Assembly: GCA_025642065.1 (NCBI GenBank)
Contig: JAODUP010000487.1
Coordinates: forward strand, 467,501-531,500
Length of the DNA: 64,000 nucleotides
Direction: 5' to 3'
From: Paralvinella palmiformis
Taxonomy: Eukaryota > Annelida > Polychaeta > Terebellida > Alvinellidae
Shown here piece by piece: positions 23,983-35,560 of the stretch (its first letter is position 1; every line of letters starts with the position of its first letter). The translations under genes were made by a program, and so were the position numbers. A model generated the notes under the pieces. It saw nothing but the letters and a program-made list of their open reading frames with translations. It was not told the DNA's origin and made no database searches.

Positions 23983-24406
23983 GTAAGTGAAGCACAGTTC
24001 CAGCGGTACCATATGCCACGATGCATACCATTATCCGCCGCATGCAGGCACAATAGATAGCATAATACCTATCGGATGATCCGTCACATGATATATCAGA
24101 TAATATAACCCATACAATTATGTGAATAGCATAACATGTATTACACCGTATATTACGCAATACATGATTACACCATATATTACACAATATTTTACACCAT
24201 ATATTTGAACATTTAATAACCACTTCATGTAATGCAGCACATTACATTTTAACTGGCTATCTTAACCTCAATCTTTTAAAACCTGTTTTAAGTATTAAAG
24301 AGGCAGATGTTATAATTATTTTACCATAATTTGAGGCCTGAGACTGAAAAGGAAGGAATTGTGTTTACAGCTGATTTCTTTATTGGCAAATTATACCGCA
24401 AGCTTT

Positions 24407-24456
24407 ACAGACACGCACGCACGCGCGCGCGCACACACGCACACACACACACTGAC

Positions 24457-24498
<42 letters not shown>
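24407..24498. repeat. (CA)n microsatellite with CG and AA interruptions
   Basis: About 90 bp of CA/CG alternation. Confidence 0.95.
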
Positions 24499-24830
24499 AA
24501 CACCTGGTGTTTTTGATTCCATCAAACTCAAAGATAATTCATTGTGGCACTGATTGGGTGGGAAGGAAGGAAGTGATTAATGCCAGTCATCTGTGTTCTA
24601 CTCTAGCCGTGATTGTGGCATCTTAAAGTACTCTAGATGTACACACAAGTGTCTGCCGTGTGACTGTTCGTCTCTTATGTCTGCTCCCTTCTGGTCCTTA
24701 GCGTCCGAAGCAGTTATTCGGGCTAATAATTACAAAGAACGTTCTACCAGTAGTGTAATAAGCTGTCACAAACATCGTTCGTCAAGAAGCCAAACACATT
24801 CCGATCGACGACAGATAGAACAATGGAGGG

Positions 24831-24921
24831 ATGTCACGTCAGTTAAACGGCGATATGAATTATTTGTGGGAGTATATTAATAACAGCATCACCGACACGT
24901 CTCAGTCCCTGTACCACGATA
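24831..24921 (+). CDS. Candidate alternative first exon, 30 codons
   Basis: The frame from an ATG at 24831 (stop TAG at 24816 upstream) gives MSRQLNGDMNYLWEYINN and runs 30 codons plus one base to ATA|GTAAGATG, a fair donor (GT at 24922). A second in-frame ATG is at 24855. It ends in phase 1, so it fits the LIM exon at 27483. The peptide is polar with aromatic residues and matches nothing I recognise. It has the same length as the candidate at 17809. Whether it is transcribed is unknown. Confidence 0.4.
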
Positions 24922-24924
24922 GTA

Positions 24925-26930
24925 AGATGTTTGTATTTATTAAAATATTGCCATTTTTGTTAGTGTAGACTTACCAAAAATAATAACGACACAACGAGAA
25001 TCAACACCAGGTGGCTGTGCCCAATAGACAATAGTCAGGGGTCTCTACCTGAAATTTCAAGAGGGGTGTTGTGTAATCTTATGTAGGGGGAGATGAGGAG
25101 AGAATGCTTGAATGTGTCGCAGCTTATCTTTTGTCCTGTGGGATTTTTCATCTAGTAAAAATAGCCACCCTGAGTGACTGACTGACTGACTGACTGACTG
25201 TAGAGTCTTAGGTATCACTGCGGTATGCAGAGCCTCGGTTCCACCCCTCATCCGTCGCCCACGATGCTCTCCATCTAGCAGCACTCAATTACAGAGGCGC
25301 CAACGCTCGAACTGACAGCCGTGACCCGAAGCCAGTGATTTCTCCGACAGGCAATGATAGGTGTGACAAACGCTCTATCCGCTTTGCCATCGGAGCCCAC
25401 TGATGAGCTGCGCACGTTCTGACATCAATACCCGGATGTCGCTGTCCCCTAAAGAAGCCAAGAGTCAGTGCGGGCGAATGATTCTTTACCGACGTCGAAT
25501 ATCTGAATGGAATGTACCAGAACCGTGTTCCGTGTCGGGCTGGTGAGGACAGTAGTAGTTCAGAGATAAATAAATGGAGATAAAATCAGATAACAATCCT
25601 CCCATCGGAAGCCACCTGACTCGCTCTGGTTGGCCAACGAGACGCCGATAAGGTGAATGTTTACAGTAGGGGGTCGTGGCCCGTTGTCTCTGACGAGCCT
25701 TCCGGGTCGGCTTCTATTATAGGTTAATCCCTGGATACCTGGAACAGCAGCTATATGAGGTGATGTGGCGGTTGTATAGTAATATCCAGAGGCTGATTTC
25801 GTATTTGGTTACCTGAGATCTGGTTTTGTGTTTTGTTCCGCTATACCCTGTACTAACGCCATTTACGAGGTTGTTCCATTGTATCTATAGGTTGAGTTAT
25901 ACAGGTGTGATTGATGTTTGTTGACGTGTTCGTCAATGGGTTTACAATCCTTGATTTACCTGGCTTTTAGTGGATTGGATTCGCTGTTTGTTGATCATCG
26001 CCTAATCACGAAGCAATTTGGTTAACAAAATGAACAGAAAACGTGTCCGACGTTGTGTGCACGTGTGACTGAATGTGTGTGTATGTGTGTGACTGAATGT
26101 GTGTGTGTGTGTGTGTGAGAGAGAGAGCTCAGATTTCCATTGACCTGATGCCGAGATGTTAATGGGAGTAATGCATATCATATCAGCGCATACCCGTATA
26201 CACATAAAGCTGGCATGCCACGTTCTCTGTAACGATGCCAGCAATTGATGGCATCGATCACCCCCCGGGAGATAGGCACCAAGATATGACGTATCTTATC
26301 TAAGCTAGACGTATTACCAGCAATATTAAATTGTAGTCCCCGTGCTACCGTAGTTCTAACTGAAACAGACCGAGTTAGGACTATACCCCCCCCCCCCACT
26401 TCAGGTCCCGAGTTCATGTCCAGAATCCAAGAGTTGTGGTTCCTGAAGCATGGTCATAACCGATAGTTATGCTAGGATCCTGATAACGCACGATAGGCTA
26501 CTGGTGAATGCTATGACTGTTGAGCAGGTGAGGTGTGTGTGAGTGTGTGTGTGTGTAAGAGAGAGAGAGAGACAGAGAGAGTACTGACTTGACCCGTTTA
26601 CTGGACAGCAGTAATGTCTCAACCGGCGGTAGATATATAATAGTTATCCATAGATCAATCTTAAGCTAGTATATGCTATATGGAGATGGTCCTGAATATC
26701 TTTGATAAAGTTGAATCCTGATGGCGGTGATTCTGGATTAGTTCTATTCTTGTTTTTGTGTGGATACGAGCCCCCCGCCCCACCACCTCAGATAGTGAAT
26801 GTGGTGTTTGGTGAATGTGGTGATCTACCTTGGTCTAAACTATTTTTTGCTGTCTCTCTTTGTCTCTGTTTAAGTCTAATACATGCCTGTCTCCATTACT
26901 CTTTCACCAAATCCCCCCCCCTCAGATGCT

Positions 26931-26964
<34 letters not shown>

Positions 26965-27115
26965 GTTGCAGACATGTGAGTCTGGTGGATGTTATCACAA
27001 CACGTCCATTAGTAGGTGCATTTCTAGTAAACTGAGCGATGTTAGTTTTCACTCAGACAGTTTTTCCCCAGGGTGGTGGTGGTGGTGGGGGATGACATGA
27101 TAGAGACAGGGAGAA

Positions 27116-27148
<33 letters not shown>

Positions 27149-27482
27149 CAAAACCATAAAATGGATAAACCATAAACACTGATCCCGTCACGTTAACCTT
27201 CACTCTGTTGCGTGCCTTGCTCCTCCTCCCCAGCTTCCACCGATAATGAATCCCATTCTGTCTGCGCGTTTGTTTTTGCTCATCTACAATACTATCTCTA
27301 TCCAGTTGTCCTTCTATCCAATCACTGAATCAGCCATTAATGGGTTGCAACCAGAACGAGGGACGTCTTCAGTGTTTATTGTGTCATCCCATACGTCAAT
27401 GTTACGTTCTGTTCTGTCTGTTCTGTGCCGGCTTCTTGACGGAACATTAATATCTCCTTCCTGATTTCCGTTTTTTTTCCAG
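24925..27482. other. Intron before the LIM exon
   Basis: Holds a (GACT)n run at about 25170-25200, a degenerate tRNA-headed element, and (GT)n/(GA)n runs at 26080-26128, 26530-26580 and 26930-26962. C runs lie at 26386 and 26915. Purine runs lie at 27103-27148, and the T-rich acceptor tract at 27467-27482. Confidence 0.45.
25045..25400 (-). repeat. Probable tRNA-derived SINE
   Basis: On the minus strand from 25400 the sequence begins GGGCTCCGATGGCAAAGCGG and AGAGCGTTTGTC, which resembles a tRNA 5' half. A box B-like CAGTTCGAGCGTTGG follows about 80 bp later. Boundaries beyond the head are guesses. The 25165-25200 GACT repeat lies inside. Confidence 0.45.
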
Positions 27483-27744
27483 ACGAGTGGAACGACTCCG
27501 ACTTGGATGAGCTGAACTGCCTGAACGAGTTGCGAAACAGGCCGGGATGCAGCAGGCGCCCCCTGACGTGCAGCACGACGACTAGCATGCAGCGGACCAT
27601 TTGTCGGCGCAGTCTCCGCGGAAGCCGTTCGTCAGATCTGTCGCTAGACGGAGACAGCTGCACGGCGTGCGGATTCGAACTCGGCGTCGACAAGGTGTCC
27701 GTGAACAAGGCACTCTACCACATCGCCTGCTTCAAGTGTGCGAA
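27483..27744 (+). CDS. LIM-domain exon (first zinc finger)
   Basis: The exon starts after a T-rich acceptor (TTTTTCCAG) and ends at AA|GTAAGT (27745). It enters in phase 1 and leaves in phase 2, with 86 complete codons. The first part is acidic and polar (DEWNDSDLDELNCLNELRN), then Ser/Arg-rich. The end is the first half of a LIM domain: CTAC, 16 residues, then YHIACFKCAK. This gives the CX2C and HX2C zinc ligands, plus the first Cys of the second finger (FKC). LIM domains bind partner proteins, often in actin or junction complexes or in transcription. The pattern with FKCAKC and L-x-L-x-x-Y following recalls the LASP/CRP/EPLIN/MICAL kind rather than LIM-homeodomain proteins, but I cannot name the gene. 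The exon is far more GC-rich than its flanks, as expected for coding DNA. Confidence 0.85.
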
Positions 27745-28020
27745 GTAAGTATGTGTGCCAAAGAAAGAGCCGAATTGGTGGGTGGTTTAGTCAGTGTGTG
27801 TATGTTAGGGATATTCCAGAGCTGAAAGTAACATTTTGGGAAATAGGGAGTTTAAAGAAAATTTCTCTTGCAGAAGATATGTTTTATCCCCACTCAAGTC
27901 GTCTCAGATTGTCCTCAAAATGCACATACCTTAACTTTTTTCTCGAGAGGGGAGTGGGAATAGCTTACAGGAGAGACCCCATTTCTTGTTGCTCACTTTG
28001 CTCTGTGATTTCCTGTTTTC

Positions 28021-28059
<39 letters not shown>

Positions 28060-28928
28060 ATGTGTGTGTATTCAATGCAATTATTTCTCAATGTAATGCT
28101 TGCCTTAAGCGATCATCATAACGCAGCCCGTAAAGTTCATCATAATGTTCAAAACTCGGAATGGACGCGAATAAACCATGGCTACTAAAGACAATTTCTA
28201 ATTCCTCCGATCGTTTTATCAGCAGTAACCTTATCCGGCTAGCTGAGATCGGATCCGTCTGATATTTGCACACTTCCTGTTGACAGCCGGATTAACATTT
28301 TCTGACCCGCTTGCCAGCACGAACAATAAGATTACGTGGGCTACACAGCTCAGTCGAGTACACATGGCCAGCCAGTCAGTCAGTCAGTCAGTCAGGCATT
28401 CTACCGTCCGCAGAAGAATGCCCGGGCCAGAACATCAATCCGGAAAACTTTATTTACTCAAGCGTTAAAGCCACGTTATTGATAAGGCGCAACATTCTCT
28501 CTGAGTTGTGTCGAGCGCGCATGCTTATTAGGTTCCGAATGTTGGCGCCGAGCCAAAATGTTGTGGGGGGGGGTGGTTGTAAGTGGCTGATTGGAACCGC
28601 CGATAATTGGCCGTGTATACGTTGTTGATCGGTTCCTATTTATACTTGATCAGTAGCCGGCCAGTCTCGAGTTCGTTTCGGTTCGACATATCCCTGATCA
28701 GATTTTAAGGCTGTCAGATCGCAGTCTGACGGGGTACGGTACGTCTTTCGGATAGCGTTAACGTCGGGATATCGCTCGGGAAATGATGGTAAGTCAGTAA
28801 GCTTGGGAACATCCTGATTTGGAAGTTCATTATCCGGTTAAAAGAGACACCTATTATGGAACTCGGACGTGTTTGATTGCATTTTGCAAATGTTTCCAGG
28901 TTGGGCGGCAACGTGATCTAGACGTAAG
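27745..28928. other. Intron after the LIM exon
   Basis: Unique DNA with (GT/GC)n at 28021-28072 and a (CAGT)n run at 28372-28395. A possible TATA element (TATTTATA, 28637-28644) is followed by about 140 bp that end at AATGATG|GTAAGT (donor 28789). This could be a short first exon, but it would be in phase 0 and so would not fit the next LIM exon. Confidence 0.35.
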
Positions 28929-28952
28929 ATACACTACACCGGTGTAGTGTAT
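28929..28952. repeat. Perfect 24-bp palindrome
   Basis: The left half ATACACTACACC is followed immediately by its exact reverse complement, with no spacer. The centre reads ACACCGGTGT. A dyad of this length is unexpected by chance in 64 kb and could be a binding site for a dimeric factor or the scar of an insertion. Confidence 0.95.
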
Positions 28953-30630
28953 TAGACATGCTGCGACGGTTAGTGGTTGTAATGCGCTTACAATAGACTG
29001 TGTGTTTAATGGCTGCCTCTTTGAAGCCTGGAAACTGAATTAGCATGTCGTTTATGAGCGAATGTTGTTGTTGTTGTTGTTGTTGTTGACAGAACATCCT
29101 GGCATAGGATTAGAAGTAAATATAATATAATGTATATACGTATGGACACATCTAAGCTGCGTGTACTCGAAGGAAGGATTACCTGGTTGTTAATGTTGTA
29201 GATTGTGGACCATTCCCGCCTCAGCGTACATGTGTCGTTCTCGCCGAGCCTTGTCCACACACACGCACACACACGCACACGCACACAAACTGAAATGTTA
29301 TTTGGCCTAAACAGGCCTTGCTTTAAACTTAACCGAAGGATGCAGCACATCAAGTAGACAATTATATTTTATTGCTAATGGGTGTAAAGTGTTATGATTG
29401 AGAGAGAGAGAAAGAGAGAGAGAGAGCTTTAAATGATGACGTCAGGTTTTCTCTGTTTCATGCTTGATGCGTCAAAGAAAACATCCCGACTCGCCGTCAA
29501 TGCGCCTCTCTGTGCGCGTTTCTTTACGAACTCGTTCACGCAGCCGTCTCGAATAAACAAGCGCCCCATAAAGCCGTGCCTATAAGACAACAACCGGCGA
29601 GCTCCGACTCTTCTTCATCAGAGGCGGATAACGAGACGAAATAAATGTATACATGACGAGCCAAACAAGAACACTATCAGTGTAGAGATAGAAGATGGAA
29701 TCTGTTGTTGTCTTGACCTTCCGGCCGTCCAGAGAAGTAAGTGGCCCGGGCATTACTTACTTCGCCCAGTGGATGGTGCATATCGGGTCATCGTAGTGAG
29801 GAATTGCTTTACTAAACGCCCAGACTTGTGATGCGGGACGTTCTAATGCGGCACAGTTTGACGTTTGGCCAGCGACACATTAAACTGTCACTCTAATTAA
29901 CGGCCGGCGCAGAGTATTAATTGCTTTCCACCTTGGAGAAGCGGCCTCATGAATATTCACGTTCGTCGGCCGACACTTTGTTCCTTGGGGCCACCGGTCG
30001 TGACGTAGGACACAGGGAGCCCTTATTCGGACTGTGGTGCGAGGGGGTGGATTGGTGTCGGCCGCGGCGGTGGTATTTCGTTTTCTACGGCTGCAATCGG
30101 CGATAGGTTTCAACGACGACGAGCTAGGGACAATGTCGTGACGAGTCTTCGATGATGATGATGACGACGACGATGATGGCCACTTGACAGCGATGATGAG
30201 CGCTTCTCTGCCGATGCGGTCATCCAGATTTGGCCGAGGTATTAACGAACCAATCAGCGCACACGGATTAACGTCAGCGTACGAACCCGATACTAGGATT
30301 TCCTGGTGTCATTCGGTACTTCACGTCGGCCGATTCATTGACAACTTTACGCGGAACCTAAACCAACCTTGGCTTTCTGGCTCGAAGCAGAGATGAGCCA
30401 ATTTAAAACCCATCCATTGAGGATGTCGGGCGTATCATAAACTAGACGCGGCGTAGTTTCTAGCACGGTGATGCGATAAAAGTCAAAAGACGCAGTAGTC
30501 CGACTGGAGGTCGTTGTAAGAAATTGCCGTTTGAATGCGAATTGGCCGACGGAATACTGAGAGACAGACATTGGACAGACATTGGATACAGTTGAGTTAG
30601 CTGCGTCGGGGAGTATATTATTGATAACTT
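28953..30630. other. Intronic, with low-repeat promoter-like stretch
   Basis: A (GTT)n tract lies at 29064-29088, CG/CA repeats at 29258-29287 and GA repeats at 29399-29427. From about 29470 to 30340 the sequence is free of simple repeats and less AT-rich, with TATAAG at 29581 and TAATTAAC / TATTAATTG homeodomain-type words near 29895-29925. Confidence 0.35.
29581..29736 (+). promoter_or_regulatory. Candidate TATA promoter and short first exon
   Basis: TATAAG at 29581 is followed, at a normal distance of about 30 bp, by a pyrimidine-rich stretch (ACTCTTCTTCATCA) suited to initiation. An ATG at 29695 in strong context (GAAGATGG) opens MESVVVLTFRPSRE and runs into GAA|GTAAGTGG (GT at 29737). 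Two short upstream ORFs start at 29645 and 29653. The donor is in phase 0, so it does not match the LIM exon at 40656; it may be chance or belong to another transcript. Confidence 0.25.
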
Positions 30631-30635
30631 GTAAC

Positions 30636-30705
30636 ATATATATAGCTGACGGTGTGTTGTCCTGTATCAATCAGCCGTCACTCTCAACATGAGAAACTTC
30701 AAGAG
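30636..30705 (+). promoter_or_regulatory. Candidate TATA/initiator with minimal first exon
   Basis: An ATATATATAG box at 30636-30645 precedes an initiator-like ATCAGCC (about 30670) by about 34 bp. An ATG at 30689 then codes MRNFK and reaches AGAG|GTGGGTAA (donor 30706) after 17 nt, in phase 2. That phase fits the acceptor at 40656. GTGGGT is a weak donor and a five-residue exon has little statistical weight. Confidence 0.15.
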
Positions 30706-31359
30706 GTGGGTAAATAATACACGGTCTGAATATAATACCTGTACCGATAATGCCCCGATAGGTCTAATGTGGACGATATTCGATACGGTGTGGGTCGAGT
30801 TACTTGTTTTTATCTTTGACAGTGCTCACATCTGGGATACATACGGTTGAGATTTTCGGCTAGAAGACTTTTATTCTGCGTGTGTATGTAAGTTTGTATG
30901 TATGTGTGTTTGAGGGGGATGCGTGCGGGCACACAGAGAGAGAGAGAGAGAGAGGACACCGAGATTCAATCCCGTGACCTGGAGCTCCCGGCGCTAAGGT
31001 TGACTTAGCGGCTCTCTGTGACTATAATATTGAGTGTAGATAGTTGGCTGTAGCTCTTCTCTAGCTCTATAGATCTTTCTTGTGACCAGTGAGACGGCAT
31101 CCTCAGTCGGTCATCAGTGTGTATTGTGTGTCTTAGAACGGAACCTCCCCATCAAGAAGTTATAATAATAATAGTGTTACTCCAAATAATATGTCTGTAA
31201 AAAGACGATTAAGGAATTGAAGGCAGCTAGTGATGGAATCAACTTTTTGAAGTTCATTGACCCGAAGGAATATTTAAAAATCCCGAGAAAAGTAATTAAA
31301 AAATAGTTCTATGAAATGCTAATCCTCACTTCTCATGCCGCTATCCCCCCCCCCATACC

Positions 31360-31440
31360 ACAGTGGTTATAACGTTGTGGTACAAACCTGCAGGTTATCC
31401 GTTCGAATCCAACTAGGACCCGTCTTTGTGGATTTCTCCC
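31360..31440 (+). repeat. tRNA-like SINE fragment
   Basis: Contains AGTGGTTATAACGTTGTGG (box A-like) and CCGTTCGAATCCAA (box B-like) at tRNA spacing, with a GTGGATTTCTCCC segment after it. Only the head is clear. Confidence 0.5.
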
Positions 31441-31508
31441 TAGAGGATCGTCGCACGGCCCTATTTCCCCGACTTACTCACTCACCTACCGATTCGTGCC
31501 CCTGTTTA

Positions 31509-31622
31509 GGATGAAGCGAAGTCAAAGGTGAAACACCCTTCAGATATGCCAGCGCCGAGATTCGAACACGGATGGTAGAGATATGTGGTCCAACGCGCTA
31601 CCGGTTAGACCACGGATGCGCC
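31509..31622 (-). repeat. tRNA-derived SINE, family A, copy 3 (3' truncated)
   Basis: On the minus strand from 31622 it shows the family head (GGTCTAACCGGTAGCGCG, box B GTGTTCGAATCTCGGC) and the TTTCACCTTTGACTTCGC motif. It then stops and lacks the GCTCGGCCCA and GTGCACAAAAG parts seen in other copies. Confidence 0.8.
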
Positions 31623-32712
31623 CCACCTTTTTACGACAGAGGAACACTCGGGTGGTTACTATCTAGCATACTACTTGTATTAGTTAACGAAGGTATCTCC
31701 ACTGTAATACACACTCCCGAAATACACACATAAAGCCGAAACATATATTTTATTTCTTATAATTGTTGATTGGCGTTCAGTCAGTCATGACGAGAGTCTA
31801 TAATGACCGTATATGGTAGATTGGCGAGTGGCTGCGCGGTCACATCGTGGCATCAAATGCCAAATCGGGTGTCAACACTACGCCACGGTTGACGTGATAA
31901 CGAGGTCGGCGAGGATTGAAGACGGACTCGTCTATGAGTAGATTGTATGTTCAGTGATTTGAGGAATCGCGTCTACAATGAGGAGGATTTTTTTCTTGAT
32001 TTGACTAGCATCTTAAATCTTTGCTCGTTGGTAGCCCGATTTGGATCTGATCGAGTTATCTTGATCGAGTAATAGCTTTTGTTCGAAGTGTTGGCTATGA
32101 CTTTTTTGGCAGATGTTTTGATCGACTTGGTAACGTAGAATGAAGACAATTTCCTCTTGAACTCACCCCCCCCCTCTGTTCTCGCCGATTGCCATTCGGT
32201 TCCCAGGTTCCACCACGTGAACGCCCATAATGGTTAATGTAACTTCGCCAGAAGGCAAATCTGAAGCGAAAGTTCTTTTGTTCCGTCTCTCGCGTGAAGT
32301 GGGTGTTATGACTAATAAAATTAGCCCGTCTCCTGTCGACCGTGATCTACCTGACCTTAAGGCAGTCTGCAGGAAATTTGCAGAACAAAGGACAAATGAT
32401 TTATTTCATACTTCCAAGTGAAACAGTCGCGGCTGGTTCAGGACAAAAACAGTTCTCTGTGTTCTCGAATCGGTGATCGAATCTCGGCTTTCATTTCAAA
32501 ATATGTACAGACAAGAATGCCGGCAGTATTTTGGTGACACTGAGTGCCGGCATTTTCTTATACCTGTTGCTGGGCGAAAATGTTTGCATTTAAAGCTGTT
32601 CGTAAAAATTTCTCAGAAAGGTTATATTAGCTTTTAATTAGTTTTATGTCTAATCGTGACGTGCTACTTGTTTGAGTGTTAATTTCGTCTGGATTCCCCG
32701 GATGACATTTAC

Positions 32713-32831
32713 ATGTCTGTTTTCTGGCCAGTGATCCATTGCCGACTTCGGGTAGTGGGACGTCTGCTAGTGAAAAAAGACTGCTCCGGGTTCAGCGTGG
32801 ACTTTCTCAAAAGGTCGGCGAACTCGTCGGT
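32713..32831 (+). CDS. Candidate alternative first exon, 39 codons, phase 2
   Basis: An ATG at 32713 opens MSVFWPVIHCRLRVVGRLLV and runs 39 codons plus two bases to GGT|GTAAGTTG, a consensus donor (GT at 32832). The phase is 2, as needed for the acceptor at 40656. The peptide is basic and hydrophobic with no recognised domain. If spliced there, the product would lack the first zinc finger of the LIM domain, so joining to a later phase-2 exon outside the window is also possible. An alternative reading starts at an acceptor-like CCAG at 32727-32730 and uses another frame (PTSGSGTSASEKRLLRVQRG). Confidence 0.25.
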
Positions 32832-32834
32832 GTA

Positions 32835-34173
32835 AGTTGCAGCGTGTATTCTACACCTGCGGCGCATGCAGACCTGTCTGGATCGTTGTGCCCGTGTGCA
32901 GGCTGCGTCGGGAGATCCAGATCATTGGTCTCGCCCGCAACTTATGGACGTCTCTTACTCTTAGTGAGATAATAGAGGAAAGGTTTTCTTATCTCTGGCA
33001 GCGTCTGGAATATGTCAGAAATAGTTTTCATTTCTTAATGAAGACTCATCACAAAAGATTAGTTCACAACCTTGAACTCCGGTACTAGCTATCCTTTGTT
33101 GAACTGTGTGAAGGAGCGGCAGTTTGTCAGAGGAGGTGATCACACAAAGGAGTGAAAGGAGAGAATCCAGACACGGTTGATGTCTGGAGTGTGTTAGGCA
33201 TTATTCGAACAGATCACGTGATAAACAGTAAGTCCGTTTTTTAATGGCTCGTTCTTTAATTTTTCGGTCACGTTGGTTAAATCGCTATGGGGTTTCGACA
33301 CCAGAACCCGGTACGTTGATACCTGCTCGATCACTCACTGCTTGGCGACGGAGAAGGAAAAAAAATCCAGTCGGATAATTGAGTGTAAGTGGTTCAGACG
33401 TATGGCGTGTGGTGAAAAATTGCCCTGTTGTACTTAAAAAGGCGTGAAACGTTCTTGAAGTGTGACCACGAAACTGTGGCAGAATTCGCTGAACACGGTT
33501 TGTTTTTAGTTTAAAGCCCGTTACTCCCAGTCAGGCTCCGTCCGACTAATAGGTAGTCTTTACTGGTGGTGGATGGGTGGAAACTCCGCCGATGTGGTGT
33601 TTTGTTGGGGGGTTTCGACACGAGATTTGGGAGAGAATGCTGCCGGTAATGAACCCCAGCCGAGTGGAGAAGTAGTTGTTTGTGTGCTCTCGGTGCGTTT
33701 CCGAAGTCCTGTGCGATAATTCTCTTCGCAAACCGGATCCCGGCGAAGTAAGACGAACTGGATACATACTGGGTCGAGATTTGGTGTTATAAGCTTTTTT
33801 GTGGATGGGGGGGGGGGCTAATGTGTGTGGGTTAAAGCAGAAGCATCCCCCGGGTGACAGTCCGAGGACAGGTTTGGTGTTTTTCTTCTCGTCTTTATTT
33901 AAGAATGTTATTGTTCCAGGATGTGTCACCGCAGATGTTAGCCTTTAACTGTTAACGTTCGTGTTGGTGTTTTCTGGATGAATCATTTTGAGGCATAATT
34001 TGAATATATCGCGGTACTAAAAGTATCTATTATGCCAGACTTGTTTAATTTCAGATGCAATGTATAAACATTTATAAATCTAAAATAAAAAAATACTTAA
34101 TTAGGTAATTTGACAGAGCTTCTGGTAATTCTATCCACTTCCTATATTTAACTTGAGTTATAGTCTTTATTGT

Positions 34174-34175
<2 letters not shown>
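32835..34175. other. Intronic sequence, no exon supported
   Basis: Unique DNA, with a G run at 33808. Frames at 32837-33088 and 33546-33929 (minus) have no recognised content. Confidence 0.4.

Positions 34176-34235
<60 letters not shown>
34176..34235. repeat. Compound (TA)n(GT)n microsatellite
   Basis: About 30 bp of TA followed by about 30 bp of GT with one TT slip. Confidence 0.95.
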
Positions 34236-34689
34236 TTAAAACTAATGAAAGTTTGATCAATTCTCATATCTGAGTAATGGTCACTCTCGTCGGATGCTTG
34301 ATACATTTCCATGAAGTGATTTTTGTATCAGTTCTATCTCTCTCAATTACAGTTATGTGTCAGTTATTAATTTCCATCAATAGTTCATTATGTCGTGGTT
34401 TATTTTGTACCGAATAACATTTGGTTTATGGTGGCAGTTCCCGATATGACGACGAAACTATTTCGGTATATCAGATGTTTTCCTTTTTATCCATTCACAC
34501 GTCGAATGCGAGATTGCGGTGGAATTTCCTTTCCTATTTTAGCCATTACTAATCACGTCATCAGTCCGGTGACAGGGGATGCCGATGATAGGCCATCTGG
34601 GTCGGTAGCCCGCCGTACCGCGTAACAACAGCGGCTCAGTTTATCTCTGTATCCTGTGACACGGTGTTCAATGTTTTGTCACTTAATCT

Positions 34690-35560
34690 CGCCAGACCAT
34701 CCCGGGCCAAACCCCCCCCGCGCCACCTCACCGACCGCCCGCCCGCCCGCCCGCCGCCGCACTCATGTACTGGTACGGTAAGCCAGGATACAGGTTATTA
34801 ACGGATGACAGATATGAGTTCCGGCAATCCGGACTCTCCGCGGGCTATTTTTCGGGCCCCCGCTCCGTCTAGTTTAGCCTCTCGTTATATAACTATAGTC
34901 TACAATATTATAGGCTAGCCTCGAGTTCTGGCCGAACCCGAATATATCAGAATCTGGCGAAACTTAGTTTTTGGCCGACAAACAATGTGCGCTTTGTTTG
35001 AGCGTATTCTCGTTGTCTTAGAGCCGACTGGGATGGGGATTGGCTTCGCCTTGATCGGGATCCATACGGATTATTGAACGTTTCGTCGCTCCCGAGTGAC
35101 CTCTAGGCGACCTCTAATGATCAGCGACGCGGTTGTTCCATAAAAGTTTTATAACGACACCAGGAGGGTCCACGATAGAAACCTAATCCAAGGTTTTCAC
35201 CGGAGTTTCGTGGTTTTGTTGAGCTATATATACCAGTGTGCGCGTACGTTTAAGAATTTTCTACGCGATATCTGCCCGGAATATTAAAAATGGAACTACC
35301 AGGGTAAGCCGGAATTTATTTATAGAACGTCCCAACTACTTAATCCCGATATCCGGAATGCCTACGGTAATTAATTAAGCCCAACCTGTTTAATTAATTA
35401 CGGCGCGGGAACACGAACGGGCACAGAGTGGGCCCCGCCCTTCCACCTGGGCTTAATTTCGTTCGTTAAATGTTAATTTACTCCCGAGCCGTTTTTAATA
35501 TCCTCCCGGTGAGGCGCTAATTCGGCGGGGAGGTTTTCTGCGGGACCAACGCATGGAGTG
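34690..35560. promoter_or_regulatory. Low-repeat, CpG-containing block, possible regulatory DNA
   Basis: Includes a C-rich (CCCG)n patch (about 34735-34757), then unique sequence with homeodomain-type words (TTAATTAA and TAATTAATTA at about 35370-35400, TTAATTT and GTTAATTTAC at about 35453-35480). A TATATATA box lies at 35225-35232. The lack of simple repeats stands out from the rest of the window. Regulatory function is inference. Confidence 0.3.
35290..35303 (+). CDS. Weak candidate mini first exon (MELPG)
   Basis: The ATG at 35290 in strong context (AAAATGG) codes MELP plus two bases before CAGG|GTAAGC (GT at 35304), a good donor, in phase 2. TATATATA lies at 35225, about 65 bp upstream of the ATG. 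Phase fits the acceptor at 40656. The exon is too short for statistical support. Confidence 0.2.

Larger units (their letters stand above)
30710..32710. other. Intronic sequence with SINEs
   Basis: Apart from the SINE entries at 31360-31622 it contains a GA run at 30935-30954, C runs at 31346 and 32166, and a 63-codon unrecognised frame at 32230-32421. Confidence 0.4.

Noticed and set aside
28783..28788. ATGATG immediately before GTAAGT as a first coding exon
   Set aside because: Only two codons, in phase 0, which does not fit the next LIM exon. Kept only as a note in the intron entry.
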